From: Acherontichlamydia pituitae
Lineage (GTDB): Bacteria; Chlamydiota; Chlamydiia; Chlamydiales; Rhabdochlamydiaceae
DNA: 64,000 nt
Assembly (NCBI GenBank): GCA_019634675.1
Contig: JAHCAX010000001.1
Location: 62,001-126,000 of the forward strand
Direction: 5' to 3'
Shown here: piece after piece, positions 1-8,869 of the stretch
How positions within the stretch are numbered: the first letter of the stretch is position 1
Layout: each line of letters opens with the position of its first letter
Position numbers and translations under genes: made by a program
Notes under the pieces: generated by a model
What the model was told of the DNA's origin: nothing
What the model saw: the letters and a program-made list of their open reading frames with translations, nothing else
The model's database searches: none

Positions 1-334
1 TCAAACGGATTAACTCTTCTCTTGCAGCAGGGCTTCTTTCAGCAACATGGAGATATTCTGAAATCAACGGAAGTAAGTATTGGACATTTGCTAGAACGTT
101 TGGACAATCGACAATCTGTTCGCACATGGTTTCCAATGCAAGTTTTGAATCGACATCGTCTTGGCGTAAGCACCATTGAACGGTTTTAGTAAATAGTGCG
201 ATATTGACAACGTCTTGCTTAGACAGAGTTTCATGAGGGATACCAGGATCTTCAAAATCTCCTGCAGACCTTAGAGTTAGATCAAAATGCTCTTCTCTAT
301 GATTAAAGGTGGTAAAAGTGACTGTTTGGCTCAT
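1..334 (-). CDS. hypothetical protein, 3' end cut by window edge
   Basis: The frame opens with ATG at 334 (MSQTVTFTTFNHREEHFDL) behind an AGGTG ribosome site about 6 bases upstream, and stays open for 111 codons to the window start. The visible part is soluble, acidic and mostly helical in appearance, with no signal peptide or membrane segment and no motif I recognise. It starts 20 bases after the stop of the kinase-like gene on the same strand, so the two probably share a transcript. Function unknown. Confidence 0.7.
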   Translation of the reverse strand, partial: MSQTVTFTTFNHREEHFDLTLRSAGDFEDPGIPHETLSKQDVVNIALFTKTVQWCLRQDDVDSKLALETMCEQIVDCPNVLANVQYLLPLISEYLHVAERSPAAREELIRL

Positions 335-354
335 AAAAACACCTGGGTTAATAC

Positions 355-1593
355 TTAGAGTTGTTGGATGCTTTGCATATTCAACTGGATAAGCTCTATA
401 GCTCTCCTAGAGAATGCATCAAGCTTTTCTACTTCGCATTGCTTCGCAAACGAAGCATGGTCAAACATTCTAGCCTTGTCTAATGCTTTCCTCATTCCAA
501 TAACAAGATGCTCAGGAGCCATATCGATAAACTCCCGATATACTTCTATGTCTGGCTCGCGTTCTTTCAAATCTTTAGCAATATTATTCTGAATATGTTT
601 TGCCACGCAATCTAAATCATTGATTAATCGGATGCAGACTTGATTCAAACGAATAATTTTAGCTTGAAATAAAGCTTCGGCATCAACCGGATCTTCTGGC
701 TGTGGAACGGTTTTAGGAGAACTTTCAACAGAATTGGGAGAATCAGGCGGCGTTTCCAAAAGATTGTCTTCAAATAACCCAAAACCGATATCGCCCTCTG
801 AATCGGAAATGTGTTTCTTCTTATCCGCCAAGTCCAATGTGCAGTTATCAATCGGATAAACATCGACTAGTTTTTGACGGCCGCTTACATCTTCTTCAAA
901 TTCCATCATAACGTTGCCGGAATTAAACGAGCTTGTTACGCTGAATAAACTCTCGACATCGTCTGTAAATGAAACCAATCGGTCGTTGTTGCCGAGAATG
1001 ATGTCCAGTAAGGCAATTTCTCCGAATTTTTCAAGCATGGCCTGTTGATCTTCAGCCGACATCTGCTTGATCTTTGATTTTGATGCTTCCTTAAAGTTAT
1101 TGGCATCCAATAAAGGCATTGCAATCAAGCTAAGAGCCTTATAATTTGCTCCCATTGCAAAGCACTTTTTTTCAGCATGAGGCCCAAGCAAATTCGCTAG
1201 TTTTGGATCGATCGGATAGGTCTCAGGAGCAGGGAATCCGAAAGCTTTGAAAAACAATGCGCCGATCCGTTCGACATTGCATTGCCCTTCCGATTGCCAC
1301 TTGATGACAATCCCTATCCTTTGGTCCGGAGTTTCATGAGGCAGAGCATAGGAGGGAACTTGGCCGAGAAAAGTAAAGCCTGTGCCGCCGCTGCTGGAAC
1401 GGTTGATGAACGCAAGAGGATCCCTGCCTTTTAATGATTGAAATAGAGCCGTAAGAAGAAGATGGCACTCTCCGCTTGAAGAAAAGTACTTTTCCTTTAG
1501 CCCTTTTTGGATTGCCAAATCTTGATGAAATTGCTTACCAAATAGGTGTGCTCCATGTGCACTACCGATCGCAACAGAACTACCGCTGGCCAT
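355..1593 (-). CDS. PI3K/actin-fragmin-kinase-like protein, candidate effector
   Basis: 412 residues from the start preferred here (MASGSS), which has a GAGGAG ribosome site 4 bases upstream; an upstream in-frame ATG at 1611 lacks one. Residues visible in order: glycine-rich stretch SSSGGTGF (about 67-73), lysine in GIVIKW (K98), glutamate in NVERIGALF (E108), catalytic-loop-like LLDIILGNNDR (D204, R205), a following SGN, and a metal-binding-like YPIDN (D249). This order matches the atypical kinase fold of actin-fragmin kinase, PI3/PI4 kinases and HipA/FAM20-type proteins. The C-terminal 150 residues contain an acidic, proline-rich linker (ETPPDSPNSVESSPKT) and then helices. No signal peptide. 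Inference: an ATP-dependent kinase of protein or lipid delivered to the host. The fold assignment is moderately sure; the substrate is unknown. Confidence 0.6.
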   Translation of the reverse strand: MASGSSVAIGSAHGAHLFGKQFHQDLAIQKGLKEKYFSSSGECHLLLTALFQSLKGRDPLAFINRSSSGGTGFTFLGQVPSYALPHETPDQRIGIVIKWQSEGQCNVERIGALFFKAFGFPAPETYPIDPKLANLLGPHAEKKCFAMGANYKALSLIAMPLLDANNFKEASKSKIKQMSAEDQQAMLEKFGEIALLDIILGNNDRLVSFTDDVESLFSVTSSFNSGNVMMEFEEDVSGRQKLVDVYPIDNCTLDLADKKKHISDSEGDIGFGLFEDNLLETPPDSPNSVESSPKTVPQPEDPVDAEALFQAKIIRLNQVCIRLINDLDCVAKHIQNNIAKDLKEREPDIEVYREFIDMAPEHLVIGMRKALDKARMFDHASFAKQCEVEKLDAFSRRAIELIQLNMQSIQQL

Positions 1594-1741
1594 ATAACTC
1601 CTCAACCTCAAAACAAATTTGATTAAATAATATAACTATAATAACGAATCTCTATATAAACAAACACTTCATAAACTTTTTTTAATACAAAAAAGTTATT
1701 AATATAAATTTTAATCTGTCGTAAAATCACAGCAAATGAAT

Positions 1742-2989
1742 CTAATAAGATAAAGAAGGTCTTAAAAGAAGGGAAACTTCTTCGAGGGCTTTGACAAAGA
1801 GGTCGATTTCTTCGTGGGTATTATAAAGGGCAAATGAGGCCCTGGCTATTTGTCCAACGCCGAATCGCTTTAGTGTCGGCTGGGCGCAAAGATGCCCAGT
1901 CCGGACCGCTATCCCTCGCAGGTCTAAGAGCGTCCCCATATCAAGAGGGTGGAGGTCCTTGATCTGAAAACTGATGATCGCTCCTTTGCGCGGAGCCGTC
2001 CCCATGATCTTCAGACCTTTAATTCCTAGCATTTTCTGGGTCGCATATTCGAGCAGGTCCTGCTCCCATGCTGCAATCTTGTCGCGTCCGATCGATTCTA
2101 TATAATCGATCGCTTCGCCAAGGCCCATCACTTCTGCAATGGGAGGCGTTCCCGCTTCAAATCGCATCGGAGGATGCTGATAGGTCGATGACTCGAGCTC
2201 CACTTCTTCGATCATATCGCCGCCCCCTTGGTAAGGAGGCATCTTTTCGAGCAGGTTCTTTTTTCCATAGAGGACGCCAATGCCTGTAGGTCCATAGGCC
2301 TTATGTCCGGAAAAGACGTAGAAATCGACTCCAAGCTTTTGCACGTCGACAGGATGATGGGGAGCGCTCTGCGCACCGTCGATCAAGACTTTTGCGCCGC
2401 GCGCATGGGCGCATTTAATGATCTCTTCGACAGGATTGATCGTTCCGGTAGAATTGGAAATATGGGCAATGCTGACAAGCTTCGTCCGATCGGTCAAAAG
2501 CTTTTCAAATTCTTCAAAGATCAGCTCTCCCCGGTCATTAATGGGAATGAACTTGAGATGCGCTCCTCTCTCTTTGCAGACCATTTGCCAAGGGACAATG
2601 TTCGAATGATGCTCCATCACAGAGATCAGGACCTCATCCCCTTCTTCAAGGAAAGCTTTAGAAAAAGACTGGGCCGCCAAATTGATCCCGTCCGTCGTCC
2701 CTTTTGTAAAGATGATCTCCTCAGCAAATGCAGCATTGAGAAATTTTTTAATTTTGTTTCTTACAGCATGATGCCGGTCGGTTGCCTGCGAAGCAAAATC
2801 GTACACGGCGCGATGCACCGTTGCATACTGCTCAGAATAAAAACGGTTCATCGACTCAATGACAGATGCAGGCTTGTGGGCGGTCGCTGCAGAATCCAAA
2901 TAGATGAAAGGTTTGCCGTGCATCTTTTGATGCAGCATCGGAAATTGCTGACGGATTTTCCGAATATTATACTCGCTCGTGTCGGCCAC
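1742..2989 (-). CDS. sufS: SufS-type cysteine desulfurase
   Basis: 415 residues, full length for SufS/CsdA group II desulfurases. It takes sulfur from L-cysteine for Fe-S cluster assembly using pyridoxal phosphate. Visible: N-terminal LDSAATAHKP, the PLP region with DGAQSAPH and the Schiff-base lysine in SGHKAYGPTG (about residue 229), and the catalytic cysteine in RTGHLCAQP near residue 367. The start appears to be GTG at 2989 behind AAGAGA. It is the last gene of sufB-sufC-sufD-sufS, 12 bases after sufD. No SufE or SufU partner lies in the window. Confidence 0.96.
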   Translation of the reverse strand: MADTSEYNIRKIRQQFPMLHQKMHGKPFIYLDSAATAHKPASVIESMNRFYSEQYATVHRAVYDFASQATDRHHAVRNKIKKFLNAAFAEEIIFTKGTTDGINLAAQSFSKAFLEEGDEVLISVMEHHSNIVPWQMVCKERGAHLKFIPINDRGELIFEEFEKLLTDRTKLVSIAHISNSTGTINPVEEIIKCAHARGAKVLIDGAQSAPHHPVDVQKLGVDFYVFSGHKAYGPTGIGVLYGKKNLLEKMPPYQGGGDMIEEVELESSTYQHPPMRFEAGTPPIAEVMGLGEAIDYIESIGRDKIAAWEQDLLEYATQKMLGIKGLKIMGTAPRKGAIISFQIKDLHPLDMGTLLDLRGIAVRTGHLCAQPTLKRFGVGQIARASFALYNTHEEIDLFVKALEEVSLLLRPSLSY

Positions 2990-3001
2990 AATTTTTATCT
3001 C

Positions 3002-4267
3002 TTAGTGATTTAGCGGAGCATTTAACCGTTTTTGGATTTCTTGGGCAAGAAAAGGATAGGGAATTTCTTGCAATATTTCCTGGCAAAAACCATCTACAAG
3101 CAGGTTCTTTGCCGCCTGTTCGGAGATCCCGCGCGTCTTAAGATAAAACAGAAGGGCCTTATCAAGCTGGGACACGGTCACTCCATGAGAGGCTTTGACA
3201 TCATCGGCAAAAATTTCCAGGTTCGGCTTGCTGTTGGCAATCGCACGGTCATCGAGCAGTAAATTGTTGTTCAACTGATACGCTTGGGTCTTTTGCGCCT
3301 CTTTGCGCACAAAGATCTTTCCTTCAAAGCTCGACTGGGAGGCATCGTCCAAAAGGGTTTTAAACCGCTGCATTGATTGCGTGTTAGGCGCCGCATGCTC
3401 GATCAGCAGATGGGCATGGGACTGCGCTTTTTCTTGCAATGAAGTCAAGCCAAGCACTTGGGCTTCGGCCCCCTCTCCAGCAAGGAGGACGCGGTAATCT
3501 TGCCTGGCGCATCCTGAACCCGAAGAGGTGCTGATGCTCTGCAAACGGCTCCCTTTTTTTAAAGAAGCGCGGACCGACTCAAAATGCCAATGGTCATGCG
3601 TTGGCGCGATTTGATTGTATAGGCGCAGCTGAGCTCCCTCTTCCAATGCCGCATCCAGAACGCCATTCAGATGGCCAGATCCGCAGGATGTAGAGATCCA
3701 TTTGACATCGGCATCTTTGCCAAGGAAAAGGTGGAGCCTTGGCGATGAGAGCGCTTCATTTGCATCATGCGCATGGACATAGATGCATTGGACAGGGTGT
3801 TCCAAGACAATTTTGGGAGGGACATAGAAGAAGATCCCCTCGCCATGTGTCGCAGCGTTCAACGCTGCAAACGGGTCTTTTTCTTCTGAGAGAGCTTTAC
3901 TCATGCGATTGTTTAGAAAGGAACTGTGGGAGCGCATCGCATCGGACAAGGCCATGAGCTGCACTTGGCCTCCCAATGCCGAAATATCGCTTAAGTCGGA
4001 ACGGAAAAATCCGTTGACGAAGACAATGTGAGAATGCTTCGAGGCTGGATTGACAGCTTGTGCAAACGCTTGTTTTGCGATTGTCGCATCATCGGCCAGC
4101 ATGAAGTTCTGCTGATGCAGACGGGTCAATGGAAGATAGCGGTAGGCCTCATGTTTTTTGGTGGGCATGCCCAAAGCTTCGAACTGCCGCCATCCCTTTT
4201 CCCGCACAGGACGTAGAGCAGACGAAGATGATCGTTGATCGAATTGCTGCTTTAAGTGCGCTAGCAT
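3002..4267 (-). CDS. sufD: SufD, Fe-S scaffold subunit
   Basis: 421 residues. SufD pairs with SufB in the SufBC2D scaffold that builds Fe-S clusters in the cytoplasm. The C-terminal half shows the SufB/D beta-helix family signature: a stretch of FEGKIFVRKEAQKT, then NNNLLLDDRAIANSKPNLEIFADDVKASHG, where the HG pair and acidic residues are typical, followed by the helical end FLKTRGISEQAAKNLLVDGF. The N-terminal 100 residues are variable, as in other SufD. It overlaps sufC by 7 bases and precedes sufS by 12, so the genes are translationally linked. Confidence 0.94.
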   Translation of the reverse strand: MLAHLKQQFDQRSSSSALRPVREKGWRQFEALGMPTKKHEAYRYLPLTRLHQQNFMLADDATIAKQAFAQAVNPASKHSHIVFVNGFFRSDLSDISALGGQVQLMALSDAMRSHSSFLNNRMSKALSEEKDPFAALNAATHGEGIFFYVPPKIVLEHPVQCIYVHAHDANEALSSPRLHLFLGKDADVKWISTSCGSGHLNGVLDAALEEGAQLRLYNQIAPTHDHWHFESVRASLKKGSRLQSISTSSGSGCARQDYRVLLAGEGAEAQVLGLTSLQEKAQSHAHLLIEHAAPNTQSMQRFKTLLDDASQSSFEGKIFVRKEAQKTQAYQLNNNLLLDDRAIANSKPNLEIFADDVKASHGVTVSQLDKALLFYLKTRGISEQAAKNLLVDGFCQEILQEIPYPFLAQEIQKRLNAPLNH

Positions 4268-5028
4268 AGGACAGGTTCCTGTTCTGCGGAAGGGATCAGC
4301 CAGTCGTATCCTTTTTTCTCAAGTTCAAGGGCAAGTTCGGCGCCTCCCGACATCACGACTTTCCCGTCGACGACAACGTGGACGAAGTCTGGACGGACAT
4401 AATCGAGCAAACGTTGATAGTGGGTGATCAGGACAAGGGCATTTTCTGGACTGCGAAAACGGTTGATCCCATCGGCAACAATCCGCATCGCATCGATGTC
4501 CAATCCCGAATCGGTCTCATCAAGGACTGCAAGCTTTGGCTCTAAAACGGCCATTTGCAAGATCTCGTTCCGCTTCTTCTCTCCGCCGGAAAACCCTTCG
4601 TTCACATTGCGAAATTTAAATTCCTGCCGCACATTGACAAGGGTCATCTTTTCATCGAGGAGCGCGCTAAAATCAGGTTCTGAAAGAGGCTCTTGTCCAG
4701 ATGCTTTGCGTTTGGCGTTGAGCGCAGCGTGTAAGAATTGAAAGTTGGAAATTCCAGGAATCTCAACAGGATACTGGAAGCCCATGAAGATCCCCGCGTG
4801 GGCGCGCTCATCAGGGGCAAGCTCGGCAATGTCCTCACCTTCCCAAAGGATCTTTCCAGATGTCACATCATAAGAAGGATCGCCTGCTAAAATTTTTGCA
4901 AGGGTGGATTTCCCTGCGCCATTGGGGCCCATGATCGCATGGACTTCGCCAGGACCGACCTTGAGGTTGATCCCCTTCAAAATCCCCTTTTGTTCAATTG
5001 CTGCATGGACATCGATCATCTCTAACAT
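4261..5028 (-). CDS. sufC: SufC, Fe-S assembly ATPase
   Basis: 255 residues, the usual length for SufC. It is an ABC-type ATPase without membrane domain that drives SufB/SufD rearrangement. Walker A GPNGAGKSTLA (about 34-44), Q-loop FMGFQYP, ABC signature GFSGGEKKRNE and Walker B AVLDETDSGLD are all intact; the GEKKRNE form is characteristic of SufC rather than of transporters. It begins 12 bases after sufB and overlaps sufD. Confidence 0.97.
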   Translation of the reverse strand: MLEMIDVHAAIEQKGILKGINLKVGPGEVHAIMGPNGAGKSTLAKILAGDPSYDVTSGKILWEGEDIAELAPDERAHAGIFMGFQYPVEIPGISNFQFLHAALNAKRKASGQEPLSEPDFSALLDEKMTLVNVRQEFKFRNVNEGFSGGEKKRNEILQMAVLEPKLAVLDETDSGLDIDAMRIVADGINRFRSPENALVLITHYQRLLDYVRPDFVHVVVDGKVVMSGGAELALELEKKGYDWLIPSAEQEPVLC

Positions 5029-5040
5029 GACTTTACTTCC

Positions 5041-6480
5041 TCAACCTACGGAGTTTTCTAATTTTAAAGTGAGCAGCTTCTGCGCTTCGACGGCAAATTC
5101 AAGCGGAAGCTCGCGGATCACCTCTTTACAAAAGCCGTTCACGATCATATGGATCGCATCTTCACGGGAAATTCCCCGGCTCTCTAAATAAAACAGCTGT
5201 TCTTCGTTCATCTTGGACGTGGAGGCCTCGTGCTCGATTTGGGAGGTCGCATTGCCCACTTCAACATAAGGGAACGTATTGGCAGAGCACTTGCTGCCGA
5301 TGAGCATCGAATCGCATTGCGTGTAGTTGCGCGCATTGGACGCTTTCGGAGCGATTTTAACAAGACCGCGGTATGTGTTGTGCGACTCGTCTGCGGAGAT
5401 CCCTTTGGAGACAATGGTAGACCGGGTATTTTTTCCTAAGTGGATCATCTTTGTTCCCGTGTCCGCCTGCATCATCCCGTTGGTCAACGCGACCGAATAA
5501 AATTCACCGACCGATTCATCCCCTTGCAGAATGCAGCTCGGGTATTTCCACGTGATCGCAGCTCCAGCTTCCACCTGCGTCCAAGAGATCTTCGAACGGA
5601 AACCTTGGCATCTTCCCCGCTTTGTCACAAAATTGTAGATCCCCCCTTTTCCCGTTTTCGGATCTCCTGCATACCAGTTTTGAACCGTTGCATACTTGAT
5701 CTCGGCGCGGTCTAAGGCGATCAGCTCGACGACAGCGGCATGCAGCTGATTCTGGTCGTAAGCTGGAGCTGTGCAGCCTTCGAGGTAGCTGACATAGGAG
5801 TCTTCTTCAGCGATGATCAGCGTCCTTTCGAACTGGCCGCTACTTCGCTCATTGATCCGGAAATAGGTCGATAGCTCGATCGGGCTTCTGACGCCTTTCG
5901 GAATATGGACGAAGGAACCATCGGAAAAGACAGCCGAATTGAGAGCCGTATAGTAATTGTCGCCAATTGGAACAACGCTTCCTAAATACTTCTCCACCAG
6001 CTCAGGATAAAGCCTGACCGCTTCGGAGATCGAACAAAGGACCACGCCCGCGTCCTTCAATGTTTTATGGAAGGTCGTCCCTAAAGACACCGAATCGAAC
6101 ACGACGTCCACAGCGACGTTCGTCAACCTTTTTTGTTCGTCCAGAGGGATCCCCAGCTTTTCAAACGTCTTTAACAATTCTGGATCAACGTCGTTCAAAC
6201 TGGAAAGCGATTGGGGCTTCTTTGGCGCTGAATAGTAACTGATATCTTGGAAATCGATCGGAGGATGGGAAATATTTGCCCAGGATGGAGGCTCCATCTC
6301 TTTCCATTTTGCAAACGCTTTGAGACGAAACTCAAGCAGGAAAGCCGGTTCATTTTTCTTAGCAGAAATCGCGCGGACGGTCTCTTCGGTCAACCCCTTA
6401 GGGAAGGTCTCCGATTCAATGTCCGTGACAAAGCCGTACTTATAGTCGGCTCGACTATCGAGAAGCTCTTGTGTTGCCAT
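5041..6480 (-). CDS. sufB: SufB, Fe-S scaffold subunit
   Basis: 479 residues, full length. SufB is the core scaffold on which clusters are built. Recognisable family blocks: GTTFHKTLKDAGVVLCSISEA, NSAVFSDGSFVHIPKGV, YLEGCTAPAYD, TGKGGIYNFVTKRG, GSKCSANTFPYVE with the conserved cysteine, and the C-terminal LESRGISREDAIHMIVNGF shared with SufD. First gene of the operon; the promoter should lie in the 224 bases between 6480 and the divergent gene at 6705. Ribosome site before the ATG is weak (GGG). Confidence 0.96.
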   Translation of the reverse strand: MATQELLDSRADYKYGFVTDIESETFPKGLTEETVRAISAKKNEPAFLLEFRLKAFAKWKEMEPPSWANISHPPIDFQDISYYSAPKKPQSLSSLNDVDPELLKTFEKLGIPLDEQKRLTNVAVDVVFDSVSLGTTFHKTLKDAGVVLCSISEAVRLYPELVEKYLGSVVPIGDNYYTALNSAVFSDGSFVHIPKGVRSPIELSTYFRINERSSGQFERTLIIAEEDSYVSYLEGCTAPAYDQNQLHAAVVELIALDRAEIKYATVQNWYAGDPKTGKGGIYNFVTKRGRCQGFRSKISWTQVEAGAAITWKYPSCILQGDESVGEFYSVALTNGMMQADTGTKMIHLGKNTRSTIVSKGISADESHNTYRGLVKIAPKASNARNYTQCDSMLIGSKCSANTFPYVEVGNATSQIEHEASTSKMNEEQLFYLESRGISREDAIHMIVNGFCKEVIRELPLEFAVEAQKLLTLKLENSVG

Positions 6481-6704
6481 AAACCCGTTTGATCCCTTTC
6501 AGAGGGAAAGAGGTTAATATTGAATTTTAGTGCTTCAGTATACCCTATCTGAAGAGATTTTTGCAATTAGGCAAGAATCACATCGACGCTAAAGAAGCAA
6601 TAATAAAAACTTTAACCCTCAAGTCGATAATAACAACTACCAACCCCTTGAATAGATTAAGATGAAGGATTAGCATTAAAGTATACTTTATTTGAGCAAA
6701 ACAG

Positions 6705-7184
6705 ATGATGAATGATTACATCATGAAAATTGTTGAGCAATTTGTGCAAGCATTGCTGACAATTACGCAACGGAGAAAAGCGCACGACTATCAAGAAGCG
6801 CGCCAGCTTGTTCGAACAACCGGACGTTCATTGCTCGGAATGGACATCGACATCCTACTTTTCTTGACCGATGACCAAATTCTTGACCAGTTCAAAGACT
6901 TTGCCGGTCAACTAGAAATTCAGCGATGCGTCCTTGGCGCTGACCTATTTTACGAGCTTGCGCTCATTGAAGAAGCAGAGCTTCGAACTCATGCAGCAAA
7001 ACGTTTAAAAACATTGAGCCTTTATCTTTACACTCATGCCATCCCCAAAGAGCCTCAATTTCAACAGACCGCTTACTACGAAAAAATCTCAGCGCTTATC
7101 GAAGAACTGGAAGGATCGCCCTTATCCGATGAAGCGCTAGTCAACATAGAGAACTACACACAATTTATTTGCAATAAACAGTAA
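6705..7184 (+). CDS. DUF6483-like small protein
   Basis: 159 residues, soluble and almost wholly helical. The N-terminus NDYIMKIVEQFVQALLTI resembles the opening of the DUF6483 family of small Firmicute proteins, which have no assigned function. Tetratricopeptide-like helices follow (LGADLFYELALIEEAE). Two adjacent ATGs (6705 and 6708) can start it. Transcribed away from sufB; its last 20 bases overlap the end of the convergent caspase-fold gene. Family assignment is from memory of the N-terminal pattern and is tentative. Confidence 0.7.
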   Translation: MMNDYIMKIVEQFVQALLTITQRRKAHDYQEARQLVRTTGRSLLGMDIDILLFLTDDQILDQFKDFAGQLEIQRCVLGADLFYELALIEEAELRTHAAKRLKTLSLYLYTHAIPKEPQFQQTAYYEKISALIEELEGSPLSDEALVNIENYTQFICNKQ

Positions 7185-7920
7185 GCTCATGCTCTAGAAG
7201 ACTTGGGTCATGGCCAGTACAAACATCCAAATTGTCCATGCTGATTCTTCTTCCATTAAAGGCAAATTTAAATTCGATTGGCATCTGACTCGGCTTGCCT
7301 TTGACTAATTTATGAATTTTAACGTCCGTCGAACATTTTCTGTAGGTCAAAGGATCTTCGCTTGCAACGACTAGCACATTATGCATCTTTGCGCTTAACT
7401 GCTTTAAAAGCTTTGTACCGTCATGGTCGTTTCCCACTTCACAACCAGCCAAAAAGAGAACAGGAACAGGCCATGGGCAAGGTTGATTCCCTGCGCCCAA
7501 AAATCGATGCATATCCGTGATCGTGCCTTCAATATCTGCTAGTTGATCGACACAAATATCATATCCTTTTCGATAGTTTGTTTCTGTTGATCCGCTTCCC
7601 AATCCTTGAAATCCAGGACCGCCATGACCGCAAAGCGTGATGAAATTGGCAGAACCATTGAAATATTGAGATAATTCCTGAACACAATTTATACCGTGTG
7701 ATATCCCCAAGCCTGCGAATTTTCCTACATCATCACCTTTAGTTCTTGCTGCATTGGCATCAAAAAAAACCTGTTTCACATATTCATGCACTGCTGGAAC
7801 TGTATTAATTGAAACTTGTCCAGCGCGATTTTCTACTCCTTGCCCTCCATCTACCCCTAATTGCGAAAGAGCAGCAGGATTATAATTCAAATAAAAATTA
7901 CATTGAAATCCAACAGACAT
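7165..7920 (-). CDS. caspase-fold (clan CD) protease-like protein A
   Basis: 251 residues from the start chosen at 7920 (MSVGFQ), which has GAGG five bases upstream; the in-frame ATG at 7941 has no ribosome site. The core shows a hydrophobic strand ending in LCGHGGPG (H99) and a second ending in VLFLAGCEVG (C160), the His/Cys dyad layout of CHAT, DUF4347, caspase and gingipain proteins. Downstream, LLKQLSAKM and NVLVVASED fit the helix and strand after the cysteine. It shares these blocks and its whole C-terminus with the next gene, so the two are duplicates. No signal peptide. Inference: a cysteine protease acting in the host or in toxin/immunity biology. Protease activity is not proven by sequence. 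Confidence 0.75.
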   Translation of the reverse strand: MSVGFQCNFYLNYNPAALSQLGVDGGQGVENRAGQVSINTVPAVHEYVKQVFFDANAARTKGDDVGKFAGLGISHGINCVQELSQYFNGSANFITLCGHGGPGFQGLGSGSTETNYRKGYDICVDQLADIEGTITDMHRFLGAGNQPCPWPVPVLFLAGCEVGNDHDGTKLLKQLSAKMHNVLVVASEDPLTYRKCSTDVKIHKLVKGKPSQMPIEFKFAFNGRRISMDNLDVCTGHDPSLLEHELTVYCK

Positions 7921-8101
7921 AATAACCTCAAACAATCTCACAAACTAACTTTGAATCAAAATTATAGTGACATCGAAAAATTATCTCAAATAAATAAAAA
8001 CAATATAGTATTAAATATTGTAATTATAGCAGACGAACAAGAATAATTTTAAACAATATGTGATATTAAATCCTGATTAGGCGCACATAATAATGACAAT
8101 A

Positions 8102-8139
8102 TTCAACCTGAAAGACTGCTGACAGCCTTTCAGGTTGAA
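8102..8139 (-). terminator. hairpin downstream of caspase-fold gene B
   Basis: A perfect 13-base inverted repeat (TTCAACCTGAAAG at 8102-8114 with its complement at 8127-8139) around a 12-base loop, 20 bases after the stop of the minus-strand gene at 8159. On the minus strand it is followed by TATTGTCATTATT, only weakly T-rich, so it may end transcription inefficiently. Confidence 0.5.
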
Positions 8140-8158
8140 ATGCGCTGAACTTTAAACT

Positions 8159-8869
8159 TTAGAACACGCTATATTCCGTTAGCTCCTGCTCGAGCCTACT
8201 AGCATCATGCCCCGTTAGATTTTGTAGATTTGCGAGGCTTACATTTGCACCATTAAGAGCAAACCTAAAATCGATGGGGAAATGAGAGGGCTTTTCCTTG
8301 ACTAACTTGGAGATTTTGACGGTCGTTTTATCTTTTTTGTAGGAAAGCTTGTCTTCGCTTGCAACGACGAGCACGTTTGGCATTCTAGCGCTGAGCTGCT
8401 TAAGCAGTTTTCTGCCATCGCTTCCTTCACCAACATTGCACCCTGCAAGGAACACAACCGGCGCAGGCTGTCCTGCTACTACAGGCCCCGGCACCAAAAA
8501 ATTATGAAGGGTAGTGATCTCAGTTGCAACATCATTTAGTTCATCGACGCAAAAATCACGGCCGCGAGTATATTCATAGTTTCTATTGCTGCCCAACCCC
8601 TGAACTCCTGGGCCTCCATGACCGCAAAAGGCTATAAAATTCGCCGAGCCATTTATTCCTAGACCATTCGCTGCTTCAGCGATATTCTTGACTCCAGTTG
8701 ATATCGGCAATCCTTTGAAGCAATTCACATCATCATGTTTTTTCACATTAGCATCAAAAAATACTTTTTTTACATATTGATGCACCCCAGCCCCTTGAAC
8801 TGGAACTGGCACCGCCTGCGGCAAGCCAAGCGGCAGAGCGACTTGATTTTGAACTATTGCTAAAGCCAT
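8159..8869 (-). CDS. caspase-fold (clan CD) protease-like protein B
   Basis: 236 residues, paralogue of the protein at 7165-7920. FCGHGGPGVQGLGS (H84) and VVFLAGCNVGEGSDG (C144) give the predicted dyad with the same 60-residue spacing as in copy A. Shared blocks continue through LLKQLSARMPNVLVVASED, the KISKLVKEKPS stretch and TGHDASRLEQELTEY. The N-terminal 30 residues are proline- and valine-rich and differ from copy A. The ATG at 8869 follows AGGGG by seven bases. No signal peptide or membrane segment. The pair sits in an AT-rich island with LRR proteins, which suggests a secreted effector role. Confidence 0.75.
   Translation of the reverse strand: MALAIVQNQVALPLGLPQAVPVPVQGAGVHQYVKKVFFDANVKKHDDVNCFKGLPISTGVKNIAEAANGLGINGSANFIAFCGHGGPGVQGLGSNRNYEYTRGRDFCVDELNDVATEITTLHNFLVPGPVVAGQPAPVVFLAGCNVGEGSDGRKLLKQLSARMPNVLVVASEDKLSYKKDKTTVKISKLVKEKPSHFPIDFRFALNGANVSLANLQNLTGHDASRLEQELTEYSVF

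Noticed and set aside
2228..3013. 261-codon plus-strand frame over sufS
   Set aside because: Antisense to a certain gene, with no family motif and no ribosome site; a shadow caused by codon bias.
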